From positions 1 through 64,000 of the forward strand of contig CAIJQQ010000035.1 in assembly GCA_903822825.1 (NCBI GenBank): a stretch of DNA of 64,000 nucleotides, given 5' to 3'. Of this stretch, positions 42,965 through 52,564 are shown piece after piece. This DNA comes from an uncultured Burkholderiales bacterium. Lineage in GTDB: Bacteria; Pseudomonadota; Gammaproteobacteria; Burkholderiales; Burkholderiaceae_C. Position 1 is the stretch's first letter, and every line of letters begins with the position of its first letter. A program made the position numbers and the translations under genes. The notes under the pieces were generated by a model. That model made no database searches. It was given only the letters and a program-made list of their open reading frames with translations, and was not told the origin of the DNA.

Positions 42965-43933
42965 TCAGGCATCGAGGTTGATGTTGCGCTTGCGGGCGAG
43001 TTCGGTCCAGCGCGCGAGGTCTTTCCTCATGTGGTCCCCAAACTGGCTGGGGCTCATGGGCATCAGCTCGATCGCTTCGGCGCTGAGTTTTTCGCGGAAG
43101 TCGGGCTGGGCCAGCACCTGGGCCAGCGCATCGTTCAGTTGTTTCACGATCGGGGCAGGCATGCCCGCTGGGCCAACAATGCCGTACCACTGCTGGGCGT
43201 CAAAGCCTTTGACGCCTGCTTCTTCCATGGTGGGCACATCTTTGAGGGCCGGGTGACGTTGGTTGCCGGTCACGGCCAGCGGGCGCACACGGCCGCTGCG
43301 GATGTGGGGCAGCGCTGCGGCCAGGCCTGGGAACATGGCCTGTGTCTGGCCTGCGATCACGTCGGTGGTGGCGGGCGCAATGCCGCGGTAGGGGATGTGC
43401 ACCATGAAGGTGTCGGTCTGCAGCTTGAACAGCTCGGCCGTCAGGTGGGTGAGTGAGCCTGCGCCGGCCGAGCCGTAGGACACGCGGCCTGGGTTCTTTT
43501 TGACGTACTCGATGAAGGCTTTCACGTCTTTGATGGGCAAGGCCGCGTTCACCACCAGCACGTTGGGTGTTGCACCGATCATGCCCACAGGGGTGAAATC
43601 CTTGATCGGGTCGTAGCTGAGCTTGCGTGTCGCTGGCGCTGTGGCGTGGGTGGACACATAGCCTTGCATCAAGGTGTAGCCATCGGGGGCAGAACGCGCC
43701 GTGGTCTGCGAGGCGATGACGCCGCCACCGCCACCCAGGTTGTCGACCACCATGACTTGCCCCAGCACTTTGCCCAAACGCTCACAGACGGCGCGGCCCA
43801 CCATGTCCGAGCCGCCCCCTGCGGCCACCGGCACGATGTATTTGATGGGTTTGGACGGGTAAGGCGATTGGGCCCAGCTGCTGGCTGGCAGGGCCAGCAA
43901 GGGGGCCGATTGAAGCAAGGTCCGACGTTTCAT
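42965..43933 (-). CDS. Bug/TctC-family solute-binding receptor (PrpD operon)
   Basis: The 322-residue receptor begins with a twin-arginine-like signal (MKRRTLLQSAPLLALPASSWAQ) and shows IKYIVPVAAGGGSDMVGRAV, ARSAPDGYTLMQG, VHIPYRGIAPATTDVIAGQ and GIVGPAGMPAPIVKQL. It begins within the stop codon of the GntR gene (ATGA at 43930-43933). It precedes the PrpD gene by 31 bases. Local regulation of receptor plus enzyme by the GntR protein is likely. There are no TctA/TctB genes nearby. Confidence 0.85.
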   Translation of the reverse strand: MKRRTLLQSAPLLALPASSWAQSPYPSKPIKYIVPVAAGGGSDMVGRAVCERLGKVLGQVMVVDNLGGGGGVIASQTTARSAPDGYTLMQGYVSTHATAPATRKLSYDPIKDFTPVGMIGATPNVLVVNAALPIKDVKAFIEYVKKNPGRVSYGSAGAGSLTHLTAELFKLQTDTFMVHIPYRGIAPATTDVIAGQTQAMFPGLAAALPHIRSGRVRPLAVTGNQRHPALKDVPTMEEAGVKGFDAQQWYGIVGPAGMPAPIVKQLNDALAQVLAQPDFREKLSAEAIELMPMSPSQFGDHMRKDLARWTELARKRNINLDA

Positions 43934-44664
43934 GGAAGGTCTCCGAGTGATTTCTCTGATTGCAGGTCAGGTGTGGCGGTGCTGTTTTGCAGTCGTTTGA
44001 AGGCGCTGCTCACGTGTTGTGTGAGCAGTTGGTTGGTGAGGGGTGCATCGCCTTGAGCGATGGCTTGCGCGATGCTGGCGTGTTCTGCGATCGAGCGCTG
44101 CATGCTCAGGCCCTGCGACAGGCTTTTGAGGCGTGCCAAGTGCAGTTTTTGGACCACGTCACGGTAGGTGCTGGCCAAGGGGTGGTTGCCAGCGGCTTCG
44201 ATGATCCGCCAATGGAACTGCAGGTTCTCGGCGTAGTAGGCCGCCACATCTTGTTGCGTGGCTGCCGATTGCATGGCGGTGACCGAGGCGGCCAGTTCGG
44301 CGGCCAAGTGTTGGCGCTGCTCGGCAGGCAGGGCAGCCACTTTGCCGCCTGCAAAACCGTCGAGCAGGCTGCGCATCTCGTACAGGTCGAGGACCTCGCT
44401 GTCCTGGATTTCTCGCACAAAGGTGCCCGAATGCTTGCGTGAGCTCACCAGGCCCGAGCTTTCGAGCTCGCGCAGGGCTTCGCGCACCGGCACCCGCGAG
44501 ACTTGCAGCCGGGCGCAGACATCGGGCTCGTTGATGCGTTCGCCTGGGGCCAAGTCGCCCCGCAGGATGCGCCCGAGCAGGTCTTCGCGCACGAGCTTGG
44601 CCAGCGAGGTGTCTCGCATGGTTTGCAGTCGCGCCGACGTGTCGGAGGTGATCCAGGGCAGCAT
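43930..44664 (-). CDS. GntR-family transcriptional regulator (FadR subfamily)
   Basis: The 244-residue regulator has a winged helix at about residues 20-85 (REDLLGRILRGDLAPGERIN, VSRVPVREALRELESSGLV, GTFVREI) and an FCD-type ligand domain (LYEMRSLLDGFAGG, NLQFHWRIIEAAGNHPL, HASIAQAIAQGD). ATG 44664 is preferred over the TTG at 44670. It starts a three-gene unit with the Bug receptor and PrpD gene. An inverted repeat just upstream at 44691-44709 is the likely binding site, so it probably represses its own operon until the acid is present. Confidence 0.9.
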   Translation of the reverse strand: MLPWITSDTSARLQTMRDTSLAKLVREDLLGRILRGDLAPGERINEPDVCARLQVSRVPVREALRELESSGLVSSRKHSGTFVREIQDSEVLDLYEMRSLLDGFAGGKVAALPAEQRQHLAAELAASVTAMQSAATQQDVAAYYAENLQFHWRIIEAAGNHPLASTYRDVVQKLHLARLKSLSQGLSMQRSIAEHASIAQAIAQGDAPLTNQLLTQHVSSAFKRLQNSTATPDLQSEKSLGDLP

Positions 44665-44690
44665 GGTCAAAATTCGGTGTTTAAGTGTTT

Positions 44691-44709
44691 ATCGTATACG
44701 AAATACGAT
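44691..44709. promoter_or_regulatory. Probable operator of the GntR-Bug-PrpD operon
   Basis: ATCGTAT at 44691-44697 and ATACGAT at 44703-44709 form an inverted repeat with a five-base spacer, 26 bases upstream of the GntR start. It contains the shorter palindrome TCGTATACGA at 44692-44701. FadR-type GntR proteins bind such AT-rich ATNGTATNN-like sites. Function is inferred. Confidence 0.7.
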
Positions 44710-44818
44710 TATTCGACAGCCACCTTGTCAAGGAGGTGACGGCGAAGCGCTGGGTTTGCATGACGAAGCCAAGAGCAGAAGCGGCCTAGAATGCGGCATT
44801 CTTTCGAGGTGAACCGAG

Positions 44819-45388
44819 ATGAGCATCAAGAGCGACAAATGGATCCGCCGCATGGCCGAACAAACGGGCATGATCGAGCCGTTCGAGCCGGGCCAGATCC
44901 GCCAAAACGCGGCGGGCGAAAAAATCGTGAGTTACGGCACCAGCAGCTACGGCTACGACATCCGCTGCGCGCCCGAGTTCAAGGTGTTCACCAACATCTA
45001 CAGCACGGTGGTGGACCCCAAAAACTTCGACGAGAAGAGTTTTGTGGACATCCACAGCGACGTCTGCATCATCCCGCCCAACAGTTTTGCGCTGGCCCGG
45101 ACGGTGGAATATTTCCGCATTCCGCGCAACGTGCTGACCGTTTGCTTGGGCAAAAGCACCTATGCGCGATGCGGCATCATCGTCAACGTGACCCCCTTTG
45201 AGCCCGAGTGGGAAGGCTATGTGACGCTCGAATTCAGCAACACCACGCCTCTGCCCGCCAAGATTTATGCGGGTGAAGGTTGTGCCCAAGTCTTGTTCTT
45301 TGAAAGCGACGAAGTGTGCGAAACCAGCTACAAAGACCGCGGCGGAAAGTACCAAGGCCAAGTGGGCGTGACCCTGCCCAAGACCTGA
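44819..45388 (+). CDS. dcd: dCTP deaminase
   Basis: The 189-residue enzyme matches the Dcd family along its whole length: [66 protein letters not shown] and [20 protein letters not shown] with the catalytic Glu in LEFSN. It deaminates dCTP to dUTP as a route to thymidylate. It is located next to rhlE, and TAGAAT at 44787-44792 is a possible -10 element for this short leader. The gene is ordinary core chromosome. Confidence 0.95.
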   Translation: MSIKSDKWIRRMAEQTGMIEPFEPGQIRQNAAGEKIVSYGTSSYGYDIRCAPEFKVFTNIYSTVVDPKNFDEKSFVDIHSDVCIIPPNSFALARTVEYFRIPRNVLTVCLGKSTYARCGIIVNVTPFEPEWEGYVTLEFSNTTPLPAKIYAGEGCAQVLFFESDEVCETSYKDRGGKYQGQVGVTLPKT

Positions 45389-45427
45389 TTTCCGGGCGGT
45401 CTGGCTGAAATGAGACAATAGAAGCTA

Positions 45428-46909
45428 ATGACTGCATCTTTTTCCAATTTGTCGCTGGCGCCTACGCTGGCACGCGCCGTAGCCGAAATGGGCTACGAAT
45501 CCATGACCCCCATTCAGGCTGAGGCCATTCCGGTGGTTCTCACAGGCCAAGACGTCATGGGCGCGGCCCAGACGGGCACGGGCAAAACAGCGGCCTTTTC
45601 GCTGCCGTTGCTCCAGCGCCTGCTCAAGCACGAGAACGCCTCCACCTCGCCTGCCCGCCACCCTGTGCGGGCTTTGGTGCTTTTGCCCACCCGCGAGTTG
45701 GCTGACCAGGTGGCCCAGCAAATCAAGCTTTACGCCAAGTACACCCAGCTGCGCAGCATGGTGGTGTTTGGCGGCATGGACATGAAGCCCCAAACGGCCG
45801 AGCTCAAAAAAGGTGTGGAAGTGCTGGTGGCCACCCCCGGACGCTTGCTGGACCACATCGAAGCCAAAACCGCGGTCCTGAACCAGGTCGAATACGTGGT
45901 GCTGGACGAGGCCGACCGCATGCTGGACATCGGCTTTTTGCCCGACCTGCAGCGCATCCTGAGCTACTTGCCCAAGCAGCGCACGACGCTGTTGTTCTCA
46001 GCCACTTTCTCGCCTGAGATCAAACGCCTGGCGGGCAGCTACCTGCAAAACCCGGTCACCATCGAGGTGGCCCGTCCGAACGAAACCGCTTCTACCGTTG
46101 AGCAGCGCTTTTACGCCGCACAAGACGATGACAAGCGCCGCGTGATCCACAAAATTTTGACTGACCGCGGACTCCAGCAAGCCTTCATCTTCACCAACAG
46201 CAAGCTCGGCTGTGCCCGGCTTGCTCGCACTTTGGAACGTGAGGGCTACAAGACCGGTGCCCTGCACGGTGACAAAAGCCAAGACGAGCGACTCAAAGCA
46301 CTGGAAGCCTTCAAAAAAGGCGAAGTCAACCTCTTGGTCTGCACCGATGTGGCCGCCCGCGGTTTGGACATCAAGGACGTGCCTGCGGTCTTCAACTTCG
46401 ATGTGCCTTTCAATGCCGAAGACTATGTCCACCGCATTGGCCGCACGGGCCGCGCTGGCGCCAGCGGCCTGGCCGTGACGCTGGTCTCGCCCAGTGACAC
46501 CCGCCTGGTGGGTGACATTGAGAAGCTGATCAAGAAAAAAATCGACATTGAATCGATGGCGCTCGATGGCGACCGCGCTCCTCGCAGCCGATTTGAGGGT
46601 GAACGCGGCCGTTCCGATGGTGAACGTGGTGGTCGCCACGACGCAGAACGCCCTCGCTTTGATGGCGAACGCCAGCGGCGTGACCATGATCCGCGCTTTG
46701 CGCTGGACGCGCCCCGTGAGCGCCGCCCTGGCGGGTTCCGCCCGGCGCCTGTTTCGCGTGACCCGTTTTTTGACAAGCCCTATGAGGCTCCGCAGGCCGA
46801 TGTGCCAGCGGTCTGGGAGTCCAACCGTGGCACCATGCCGCGCTCGCCCGTTTCGGCCAACATCAAGCCCAAACGCAAAGTGGCGGCTTTGTTCAAAACC
46901 GGCGAATGA
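45428..46909 (+). CDS. rhlE: DEAD-box ATP-dependent RNA helicase RhlE
   Basis: The 493-residue helicase contains the Q motif (LAPTLARAVAEMGYESMTPIQ), Walker A AQTGTGKTAAF, PTRELADQV, the DEAD-box LDEADRMLD, SAT motif, and the C-terminal RGLDIKDV and HRIGRTGRAG motifs. Beyond about residue 380 is a basic, low-complexity tail with imperfect repeats around GERGRSDGERGGRHDAER that should bind RNA non-specifically. It remodels RNA and ribosome intermediates in the cytoplasm. It lies 40 bases after dcd and may be co-transcribed. Confidence 0.93.
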   Translation: MTASFSNLSLAPTLARAVAEMGYESMTPIQAEAIPVVLTGQDVMGAAQTGTGKTAAFSLPLLQRLLKHENASTSPARHPVRALVLLPTRELADQVAQQIKLYAKYTQLRSMVVFGGMDMKPQTAELKKGVEVLVATPGRLLDHIEAKTAVLNQVEYVVLDEADRMLDIGFLPDLQRILSYLPKQRTTLLFSATFSPEIKRLAGSYLQNPVTIEVARPNETASTVEQRFYAAQDDDKRRVIHKILTDRGLQQAFIFTNSKLGCARLARTLEREGYKTGALHGDKSQDERLKALEAFKKGEVNLLVCTDVAARGLDIKDVPAVFNFDVPFNAEDYVHRIGRTGRAGASGLAVTLVSPSDTRLVGDIEKLIKKKIDIESMALDGDRAPRSRFEGERGRSDGERGGRHDAERPRFDGERQRRDHDPRFALDAPRERRPGGFRPAPVSRDPFFDKPYEAPQADVPAVWESNRGTMPRSPVSANIKPKRKVAALFKTGE

Positions 46910-46965
46910 GTCGGTTTTTATGGCGGCTTCAGACTGCCGTCATCTGACACTGTCAAAATCCAGTA

Positions 46966-49191
46966 ATGTGTCAAATCCTGTCAACTTTCCCCACGGTCAA
47001 TCCACCCGAATTGACCGACCCCATTTTTCCCTTGTCTGCAACAGCCCGTGGGCTGCTTGCCTTGTGCCTGCTCAGCCCCTTGGAGGGCTTGATGGCCCAA
47101 CCTGCGCCTGCCAATGTCACGGACATGGGGCGTGTGGAAATTCGAAGCAACCGAGACAACGACACCGAAGCGCGCCGTGAATCGACCGCAGCCAAGATCG
47201 TGATTGGCCGCGAGGAGATCGAAAAGCAAGGCGACGCCACACTGGGGGAGGTGCTCAAGCGTTTGCCGGGGGTCACCATTGGCGGTCCACCCGGTCGCGG
47301 CGGTGCCATACGGATGCGCGGACTGGGCAATGGCTACACACAAATCCTGATCGATGGCGAGCGCATGCCGCCTGGCTTTTCTGTCGACCAATTGACGCCC
47401 GAGCAGGTCGAGAAAATCGAAATCATGCGTGCCCCCACTGCCGAGACAGGGGCGCGCGCCATTGCCGGAACCATCAACATTGTCATGCGGGAAGGGCAAA
47501 AAGCGTCTCCCGATGACCTCAAGCTCACCCGCAGCACCGAGCACGGCTACGGATCAAGCCAGATCAACTGGGTCCACAACCTCCAGACCGAACCCGTGAG
47601 TGGCACGTTCACGCTGTCGGCCATGGACAACTACCGTTACGACGAGAGCACCACGGTGACCGAGTCCTCGCTCATCACGGACCGTGTGCGTGACGTCACT
47701 GGCCTGGCGCACCGCAAGGGAATGCACGCCAATGCCCGCTTGCAATGGAAAGGCGAGCAAGGCCGCAGCTTGGTGCTGACGCCTTTTGTGGTGTATTCCG
47801 AAAACGACAGCAGGGGGCAGATCGCTGTGCGCACCACGGAAGGCGCACCTCTGTCAGACGCGGCGCAAAGCCTGAGCAAAAGCCGTTTCTCCATGGCCCG
47901 TCTGAACGGGCAATGGACCGAGCGTTTGTCCGCAGATGACCGCCTGGAAGTGCGATTTGGTGGTGGCCAAACCACTTACGACTACCGGATGGACCAAATC
48001 GGCGCTGCCGGTGTGGCCAGCAGCAGTGGCCAGCCTTTGCTGCGCAATGGTTTTGAAACCCAGAACTTTGTGGACAGCAGCTACAGCCTGAACGGCAAAT
48101 GGAGCAGGGTGCTCGACAACGGCCACCAGATCGTGTCTGGTGTCGAGGTGGAAACCGTCAAGCGGGACGAGCAGGGCAATGCGGCCTTGTCTGAAGACGG
48201 CGGCAACCTCACCGCCAGCACGCGCCGTTGGGCGATCTACACGCAAGACGAATTCAAGATCAATCCGCAATGGTCTGCTTACGGTGGGCTGCGCTATGAA
48301 AACCTGTTGACAGAGGGGACGGTCACCACCAACGGGATTTCCGCGCTGAAACACAATGACAGCGGTGTGCTCACGCCATTGCTGCACGCGGTGTACAAAC
48401 CCGATCCGCAAAAGCGCGACCAAATCCGCATGAGTCTGACGCGCAGCTACAAGACGCCTTCCCTCTACCAGTTGGTGGCGCGTTATGTGCCGTCACTGGG
48501 TGAAAACAGCTGGACCCAGGCCGATCGCACGGGCAACCCCGACCTCAAGCCCGAGTTGGCCACAGGCGTGGATCTGGCGTTTGAACGCTATCTGGAGCAG
48601 GGCGGCTTGCTCAGTGCCAACGTGTTCCGCCGCAACATCAGCAACCTGATCCGCTCGACCACCAGCTACAACGCCAGCACCGGACGTTACATTTCATCGC
48701 CCACCAACGTGGGCGATGCCGTCACGCAAGGCCTGGAGCTGGAGGCGAAATTTCGCCTGGACCAATGGTTTGCCAACGCGTGGCCTGTGGATGTGCGGGC
48801 CAATGCCAGCTTCTTCCATTCGCAGGTCTTGGATGTGCCGGGCCCCAACAACCGCTTGGACCAGCAGCCCAACATGACCGCCAACTTAGGGGGTGACTAC
48901 CGATTGCGCAGCCTGCCTTTGACGCTGGGGGGCAATTTCAACTGGAACCCGGCTTTTGACACGCGCCGCACCGACCAGCAGTGGGCCTACCAAGGCGTCA
49001 AACGCGTGCTGGATGTGTATGGCCTCTGGAAGCTGTCGCCCACAGCGGGTTTGCGACTGACCGTGAGCAACCTGACGCCGCTGGACTACACCACTGGCTC
49101 GACTTTCCGCAACGGCACTCAGTACGAGTCGGCCTCCACCACCGCCCGCAATTGGCGAAACATCCAGCTGCGGCTGGAGATGAAAATTTGA
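46966..49191 (+). CDS. TonB-dependent outer membrane receptor
   Basis: A 741-residue receptor. The plug domain contains ATLGEVLKRLPGVTI, GAIRMRGLGNGYTQILIDGE, TPEQVEKIEIMRAPTAE and AIAGTINIVMRE. Beta-barrel strands fill the rest, with the typical SLTRSYKTPSLYQLV and GNPDLKPELATGVDLAFERY segments. The last residue is Ile, not the usual aromatic. ATG 46966 gives a 27-residue segment before the hydrophobic signal core (GLLALCLLSPLEGLMA), so the true start may be an in-frame TTG at 47032. The substrate is unknown. No TonB or siderophore genes are adjacent. Confidence 0.9.
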   Translation: MCQILSTFPTVNPPELTDPIFPLSATARGLLALCLLSPLEGLMAQPAPANVTDMGRVEIRSNRDNDTEARRESTAAKIVIGREEIEKQGDATLGEVLKRLPGVTIGGPPGRGGAIRMRGLGNGYTQILIDGERMPPGFSVDQLTPEQVEKIEIMRAPTAETGARAIAGTINIVMREGQKASPDDLKLTRSTEHGYGSSQINWVHNLQTEPVSGTFTLSAMDNYRYDESTTVTESSLITDRVRDVTGLAHRKGMHANARLQWKGEQGRSLVLTPFVVYSENDSRGQIAVRTTEGAPLSDAAQSLSKSRFSMARLNGQWTERLSADDRLEVRFGGGQTTYDYRMDQIGAAGVASSSGQPLLRNGFETQNFVDSSYSLNGKWSRVLDNGHQIVSGVEVETVKRDEQGNAALSEDGGNLTASTRRWAIYTQDEFKINPQWSAYGGLRYENLLTEGTVTTNGISALKHNDSGVLTPLLHAVYKPDPQKRDQIRMSLTRSYKTPSLYQLVARYVPSLGENSWTQADRTGNPDLKPELATGVDLAFERYLEQGGLLSANVFRRNISNLIRSTTSYNASTGRYISSPTNVGDAVTQGLELEAKFRLDQWFANAWPVDVRANASFFHSQVLDVPGPNNRLDQQPNMTANLGGDYRLRSLPLTLGGNFNWNPAFDTRRTDQQWAYQGVKRVLDVYGLWKLSPTAGLRLTVSNLTPLDYTTGSTFRNGTQYESASTTARNWRNIQLRLEMKI

Positions 49192-49309
49192 TGTTGTTTT
49201 TCGCCAGTCATTTTTAGGCGTCGAATACCGCACTCAACTGTCACGACTTAGGCAGCACGGCCGTTGTGCCTGTGCCAAGATAGCGGCGATACACCCCAAG
49301 GAGACTTCA

Positions 49310-50185
49310 ATGGCCATCAAAAACGCTGCCTGGCATGACCGCATGTACAACAACCGGGCCTTGGTGCCTGACTTTGCAGACCATTTTGCACATTGGTCTA
49401 GCGCCTCTGAGCGGGCCAGAAAAGAGCTGCCGTGCCAGCTGGATGTGCACTACGGGGCAGGTCCCAAAGAAACGCTCGACATCTTTCCTGCAACCCGGCC
49501 CGGTGCCCCGGTGGTGGTCTTCATCCATGGCGGGTACTGGCGCAGTCTGGACAAATCGGATCACTCGTTTTTGGCACCCGCCTTGCGTGACATGGGCGCC
49601 TGTGTGGTGGCCGTCAACTACGCCTTGTGCCCGGGCACGCCCGAGCAGCCAGTGACCATTCCCGACATTGCCTTGCAAATGACACAGGCCCTGGCTTGGG
49701 TGTGGCGCCACATCGGCTTGCATGGCGGCGACCGTCACAACATCACCGTGATGGGCCACTCGGCGGGCGGCCATCTGGCAGCCATGCTGCTCGCGTGTGA
49801 CTGGAAAGACGTGGGCTCGGATTTGCCCGTGAACCTGGTGCGCAAAACGATGTCCATCTCCGGCCTCTATGACTTGGAGCCCGTGCGCAAGACGCCGTTT
49901 GTTCAAGCCGACTTGCGCATCACGCCGACCCATGTGCGGCTGGCCAGTCCGGCCAAATGGCCCAGCCCACGCAAGGGGGTGCTCTACACGGTGGCTGGGG
50001 GTGACGAAAGCGCGGAGTTCCTGCGGCACAACCGCCTGATCCATCAGGCTTGGGGCCCCAAGGCGGTGCCTGTGTGCGAAGACTTGCCGGGCTTGAACCA
50101 CTTCAGCATCGTCGGCGACCTCACCCGCGTGGGCAGTCGCTTGCATACCCTGGCGCAAAAGCTGATTCAGCTGAAACCGGCCTGA
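49310..50185 (+). CDS. Alpha/beta hydrolase, kynurenine formamidase-like esterase
   Basis: The 291-residue enzyme has an oxyanion-hole HGGYWRSLDKSDHSF and the nucleophile elbow GHSAGGHLAAMLL (catalytic Ser in GHSAG), with an Asp in the AGGDESAEFL segment and a His in LPGLNHFSIVG completing the triad. It resembles the HGG-type carboxylesterase/kynurenine formamidase branch. The substrate cannot be fixed from sequence. GGAGAC precedes the ATG. A strong hairpin separates it from the convergent M20 gene. Confidence 0.88.
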   Translation: MAIKNAAWHDRMYNNRALVPDFADHFAHWSSASERARKELPCQLDVHYGAGPKETLDIFPATRPGAPVVVFIHGGYWRSLDKSDHSFLAPALRDMGACVVAVNYALCPGTPEQPVTIPDIALQMTQALAWVWRHIGLHGGDRHNITVMGHSAGGHLAAMLLACDWKDVGSDLPVNLVRKTMSISGLYDLEPVRKTPFVQADLRITPTHVRLASPAKWPSPRKGVLYTVAGGDESAEFLRHNRLIHQAWGPKAVPVCEDLPGLNHFSIVGDLTRVGSRLHTLAQKLIQLKPA

Positions 50186-50205
50186 GGCGCGACACCGAGC
50201 GCCCA

Positions 50206-50237
50206 CGAAAAAGGCAAGCCGAGGCTTGCCTTTTTCG
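50206..50237. terminator. Bidirectional Rho-independent terminator
   Basis: CGAAAAAGGCAAG at 50206-50218 pairs with CTTGCCTTTTTCG at 50225-50237 around a six-base loop, with A and T tracts on the two sides. It serves the convergent hydrolase and M20 genes. Confidence 0.88.
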
Positions 50238-50253
50238 TTCAAGCGCGGGGCGC

Positions 50254-51459
50254 TCAGGCGGGCAAAAAGCGCTCCACCAGCAGTGACCAAAAGGCCGACC
50301 CCACGGCCACGTTGTCGTCGTTGAAGTCGTAGCCAGGGTTGTGCACCATGCACGCGCCGTGGCCGTCACCCGTGCCGTCGCCGTTGCCGATCAACAGGTA
50401 GCAGCCGGGCACTTCTTCGAGCATGAAGGCAAAGTCTTCGCTGCCTGTCAGGGCACGCGGGTTGCGCAGCACGCGGTCTTTGCCCACCAGCTCTTGGGCC
50501 ACTTGCTGCACGAAGTCGGTCTCGGCCATGTGGTTGACCAGCACGGGGTAGCCGCGCTTGTAGTCGATGCTGGCCTTGACGCCGTAGCTCTCAGCTTGAG
50601 CGTGGGTCAATTCGGTGATGCGTTTTTCGAGCAGCTCTCGCACTTCGCGGTTGAGGGCGCGCACGCTCAGGCGCAAGGTGGCCAGCTGCGGGATCACGTT
50701 GTTGGCTTTGCCAGCGTTGAAAGCCCCCACGGTGATGACCGCCATCTCTTGGGGGTCGACATTGCGGGCCACGATGCTTTGCAGGCCCATCACGATGGCC
50801 GAAGCCGCCACCACCGGGTCGGCCGCGCGGTGCGGCATGGCGCCGTGCCCGCCCGTGCCTTCGATGGTGATGGTCACGTTGTCAGAAGACGCCATGGCCG
50901 CGCCGTCGCGCATGACCAAGTGGCCCTGCGGGTGACCGGGCATGTTGTGCATGCCAAAAATCGCGTCGCACGGGAACTGTTTGAACAGGCCGTCTTCCAT
51001 CATCTTTTTGGCGCCGCCCAAGCCCTCTTCGGCGGGTTGGAAGATCAGGTTCACGGTGCCAGAGAACTTGGCCTTTTGCGCGATGTGCTTGGCCGCAGCC
51101 AGCAGCATGGCGGTGTGCCCGTCGTGGCCGCAGGCGTGCATGATGCCGGTGTTGCAGCTGGCATAAGGCAGGCCTGTGCCTTCGTCGATCGGCAGCGCGT
51201 CCATGTCGGCGCGCAGACCAACCGACTTGCTGCCCGTGCCGCGCTGGAGTTGGCCCACGACGCCCGTGCCACCCAAGCCGCGTGTGACCTGGTAGCCCCA
51301 CGCAGTCAGCTGCTCGGCCACCAGATCGCTGGTGCGGTATTCCTTGTAGCCCATTTCAGGGTGCTTGTGGATGTCGCGGCGCACCGCGATGAACTCAGCA
51401 GCCTGCGCTTGCAGGGCCTGCAGTTTGTCGTGCAAAAAAGCTTCACTGGGTGCGTTCAT
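50254..51459 (-). CDS. M20-family amidohydrolase (hippurate hydrolase/aminoacylase-like)
   Basis: The 401-residue zinc peptidase shows RRDIHKHPEMGYKEYRTS at the N-terminus, VGLRADMDALPI, the metal-binding HACGHDGHTAMLL and QPAEEGLGGAKKM, the dimerisation part with GGHGAMPHRAADPV, and TGSEDFAFML near the end. The family hydrolyses N-acylated amino acids such as hippurate. It precedes two Bug receptor genes on the same strand by 22 and about 110 bases in reverse order, so it is the last gene of that unit. The receptors presumably import a substrate or product. Confidence 0.9.
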   Translation of the reverse strand: MNAPSEAFLHDKLQALQAQAAEFIAVRRDIHKHPEMGYKEYRTSDLVAEQLTAWGYQVTRGLGGTGVVGQLQRGTGSKSVGLRADMDALPIDEGTGLPYASCNTGIMHACGHDGHTAMLLAAAKHIAQKAKFSGTVNLIFQPAEEGLGGAKKMMEDGLFKQFPCDAIFGMHNMPGHPQGHLVMRDGAAMASSDNVTITIEGTGGHGAMPHRAADPVVAASAIVMGLQSIVARNVDPQEMAVITVGAFNAGKANNVIPQLATLRLSVRALNREVRELLEKRITELTHAQAESYGVKASIDYKRGYPVLVNHMAETDFVQQVAQELVGKDRVLRNPRALTGSEDFAFMLEEVPGCYLLIGNGDGTGDGHGACMVHNPGYDFNDDNVAVGSAFWSLLVERFLPA

Positions 51460-51481
51460 GGGGGTTCTCCGTGGGTCAGGA

Positions 51482-52474
51482 TTACTGGGGTTGCAGGTTC
51501 ATGCCTTTGGCGATGGCACGGTACTTGGCCGTATTGTCACTGTAAAGCTTGCCCAATGCATTCAGTGCCTGTGGGCGTGGCACCACCATGGCCTGGGCTT
51601 CGAGCGAGGCGCGGATGGCCGGGTCGTTGGCGACTTCGCCCAAGGCCTTGCTCAGGGCTTGCACCACCGCTTCAGGGGTGTCCTTGTGCACGAAATAACC
51701 TGACCAGGTGTCGAAGACGAAGCCTTTGAGGGCCTTGCTGTCGGTCAGCGGCGGCGCCTTTTTGAGCAGTTCCTGGCGTTCTGTCGACAGCACACCGACG
51801 ACTTTGATCTTGCCATCGTCGACCAAGGCCACCTGGCCTTTGCCAAAGGGTGAAATGAAGATGTCCACCAGACCACCCATGAGGTCTTGCTGGGCGGGGG
51901 CACCGCCTTTGTAGGGCACATGCGTCATCGGGATGCCGGTCATCTTGGACATGTGCTCACCCAGCAGGTGGTACATGGAGCCTGGGCCCACACTGGCGTA
52001 GGTCAGTGGTTTGTTCTCGGCAGCGGCCTTGCGCGCGTAATCGATCAGTTCATCGCCGTTGTTGGCCGGCAGGTCTTTGCGGGCGAACATGGCCATCGGG
52101 TTGATGGAAATCATCTGCACCAGACGGAAATCTTCGCTCTTGTACTTGATGGCCGCATTGGACAAGGGCGCCAGGATCAACTCGTTGGGAGAACCCTGGA
52201 AAATGTAATGACCATCGGCAGGCGCTGACAGCACTTTCTGCGCGGCAATGCCACCGCTGGCACCGCCCAGGTTCTCAACCAGCACGGGCTGGCCCAGGTG
52301 TTTGGACAAAGTGGTGTGGACGGTTCGGGCGATCACGTCGGACAGGCCACCGGCGGGGTAGGGCACCATCAGCGTGACGGGCTTGGCAGGGAAGTTCTGT
52401 GCTTGAGCAATGCCCAGACCCAGTGTCGCCACTGAGGCCAGCAGCAGGCGGCGAAGCAGGGAAGTCGGTTTCAT
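51482..52474 (-). CDS. Bug/TctC-family solute-binding receptor (tandem copy 2)
   Basis: The 330-residue receptor has a Sec signal (LLLASVATLGLGIAQA, cut before QNFP) and the Bug core: VTLMVPYPAGGLSDVIART, QKVLSAPADGHYIFQGSPNE, YASVGPGSMYHLLGEHM, HVPYKGGAPAQQDLMGGLVD. It closely parallels the upstream neighbour at 52565, including IKYKSEDF and the C-terminus YRAIAKGMNLQPQ versus YRAIAKSINLEPQ. This indicates a tandem duplication followed by divergence. It may have a different ligand from copy 1. Confidence 0.85.
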   Translation of the reverse strand: MKPTSLLRRLLLASVATLGLGIAQAQNFPAKPVTLMVPYPAGGLSDVIARTVHTTLSKHLGQPVLVENLGGASGGIAAQKVLSAPADGHYIFQGSPNELILAPLSNAAIKYKSEDFRLVQMISINPMAMFARKDLPANNGDELIDYARKAAAENKPLTYASVGPGSMYHLLGEHMSKMTGIPMTHVPYKGGAPAQQDLMGGLVDIFISPFGKGQVALVDDGKIKVVGVLSTERQELLKKAPPLTDSKALKGFVFDTWSGYFVHKDTPEAVVQALSKALGEVANDPAIRASLEAQAMVVPRPQALNALGKLYSDNTAKYRAIAKGMNLQPQ

Positions 52475-52564
52475 GTTTTGTCTCCGTTGAAATGGTTGTC
52501 AATGACTTCAGCCAAGCAGCATGTTAGAAGCTGTCTGGCTGGGGCGCAGTCGCCTTTGTTGAGG

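Noticed and set aside
41590..42981. 463-codon plus-strand frame antisense to the PrpD gene
   Set aside because: Shadow frame of a complete MmgE/PrpD gene.
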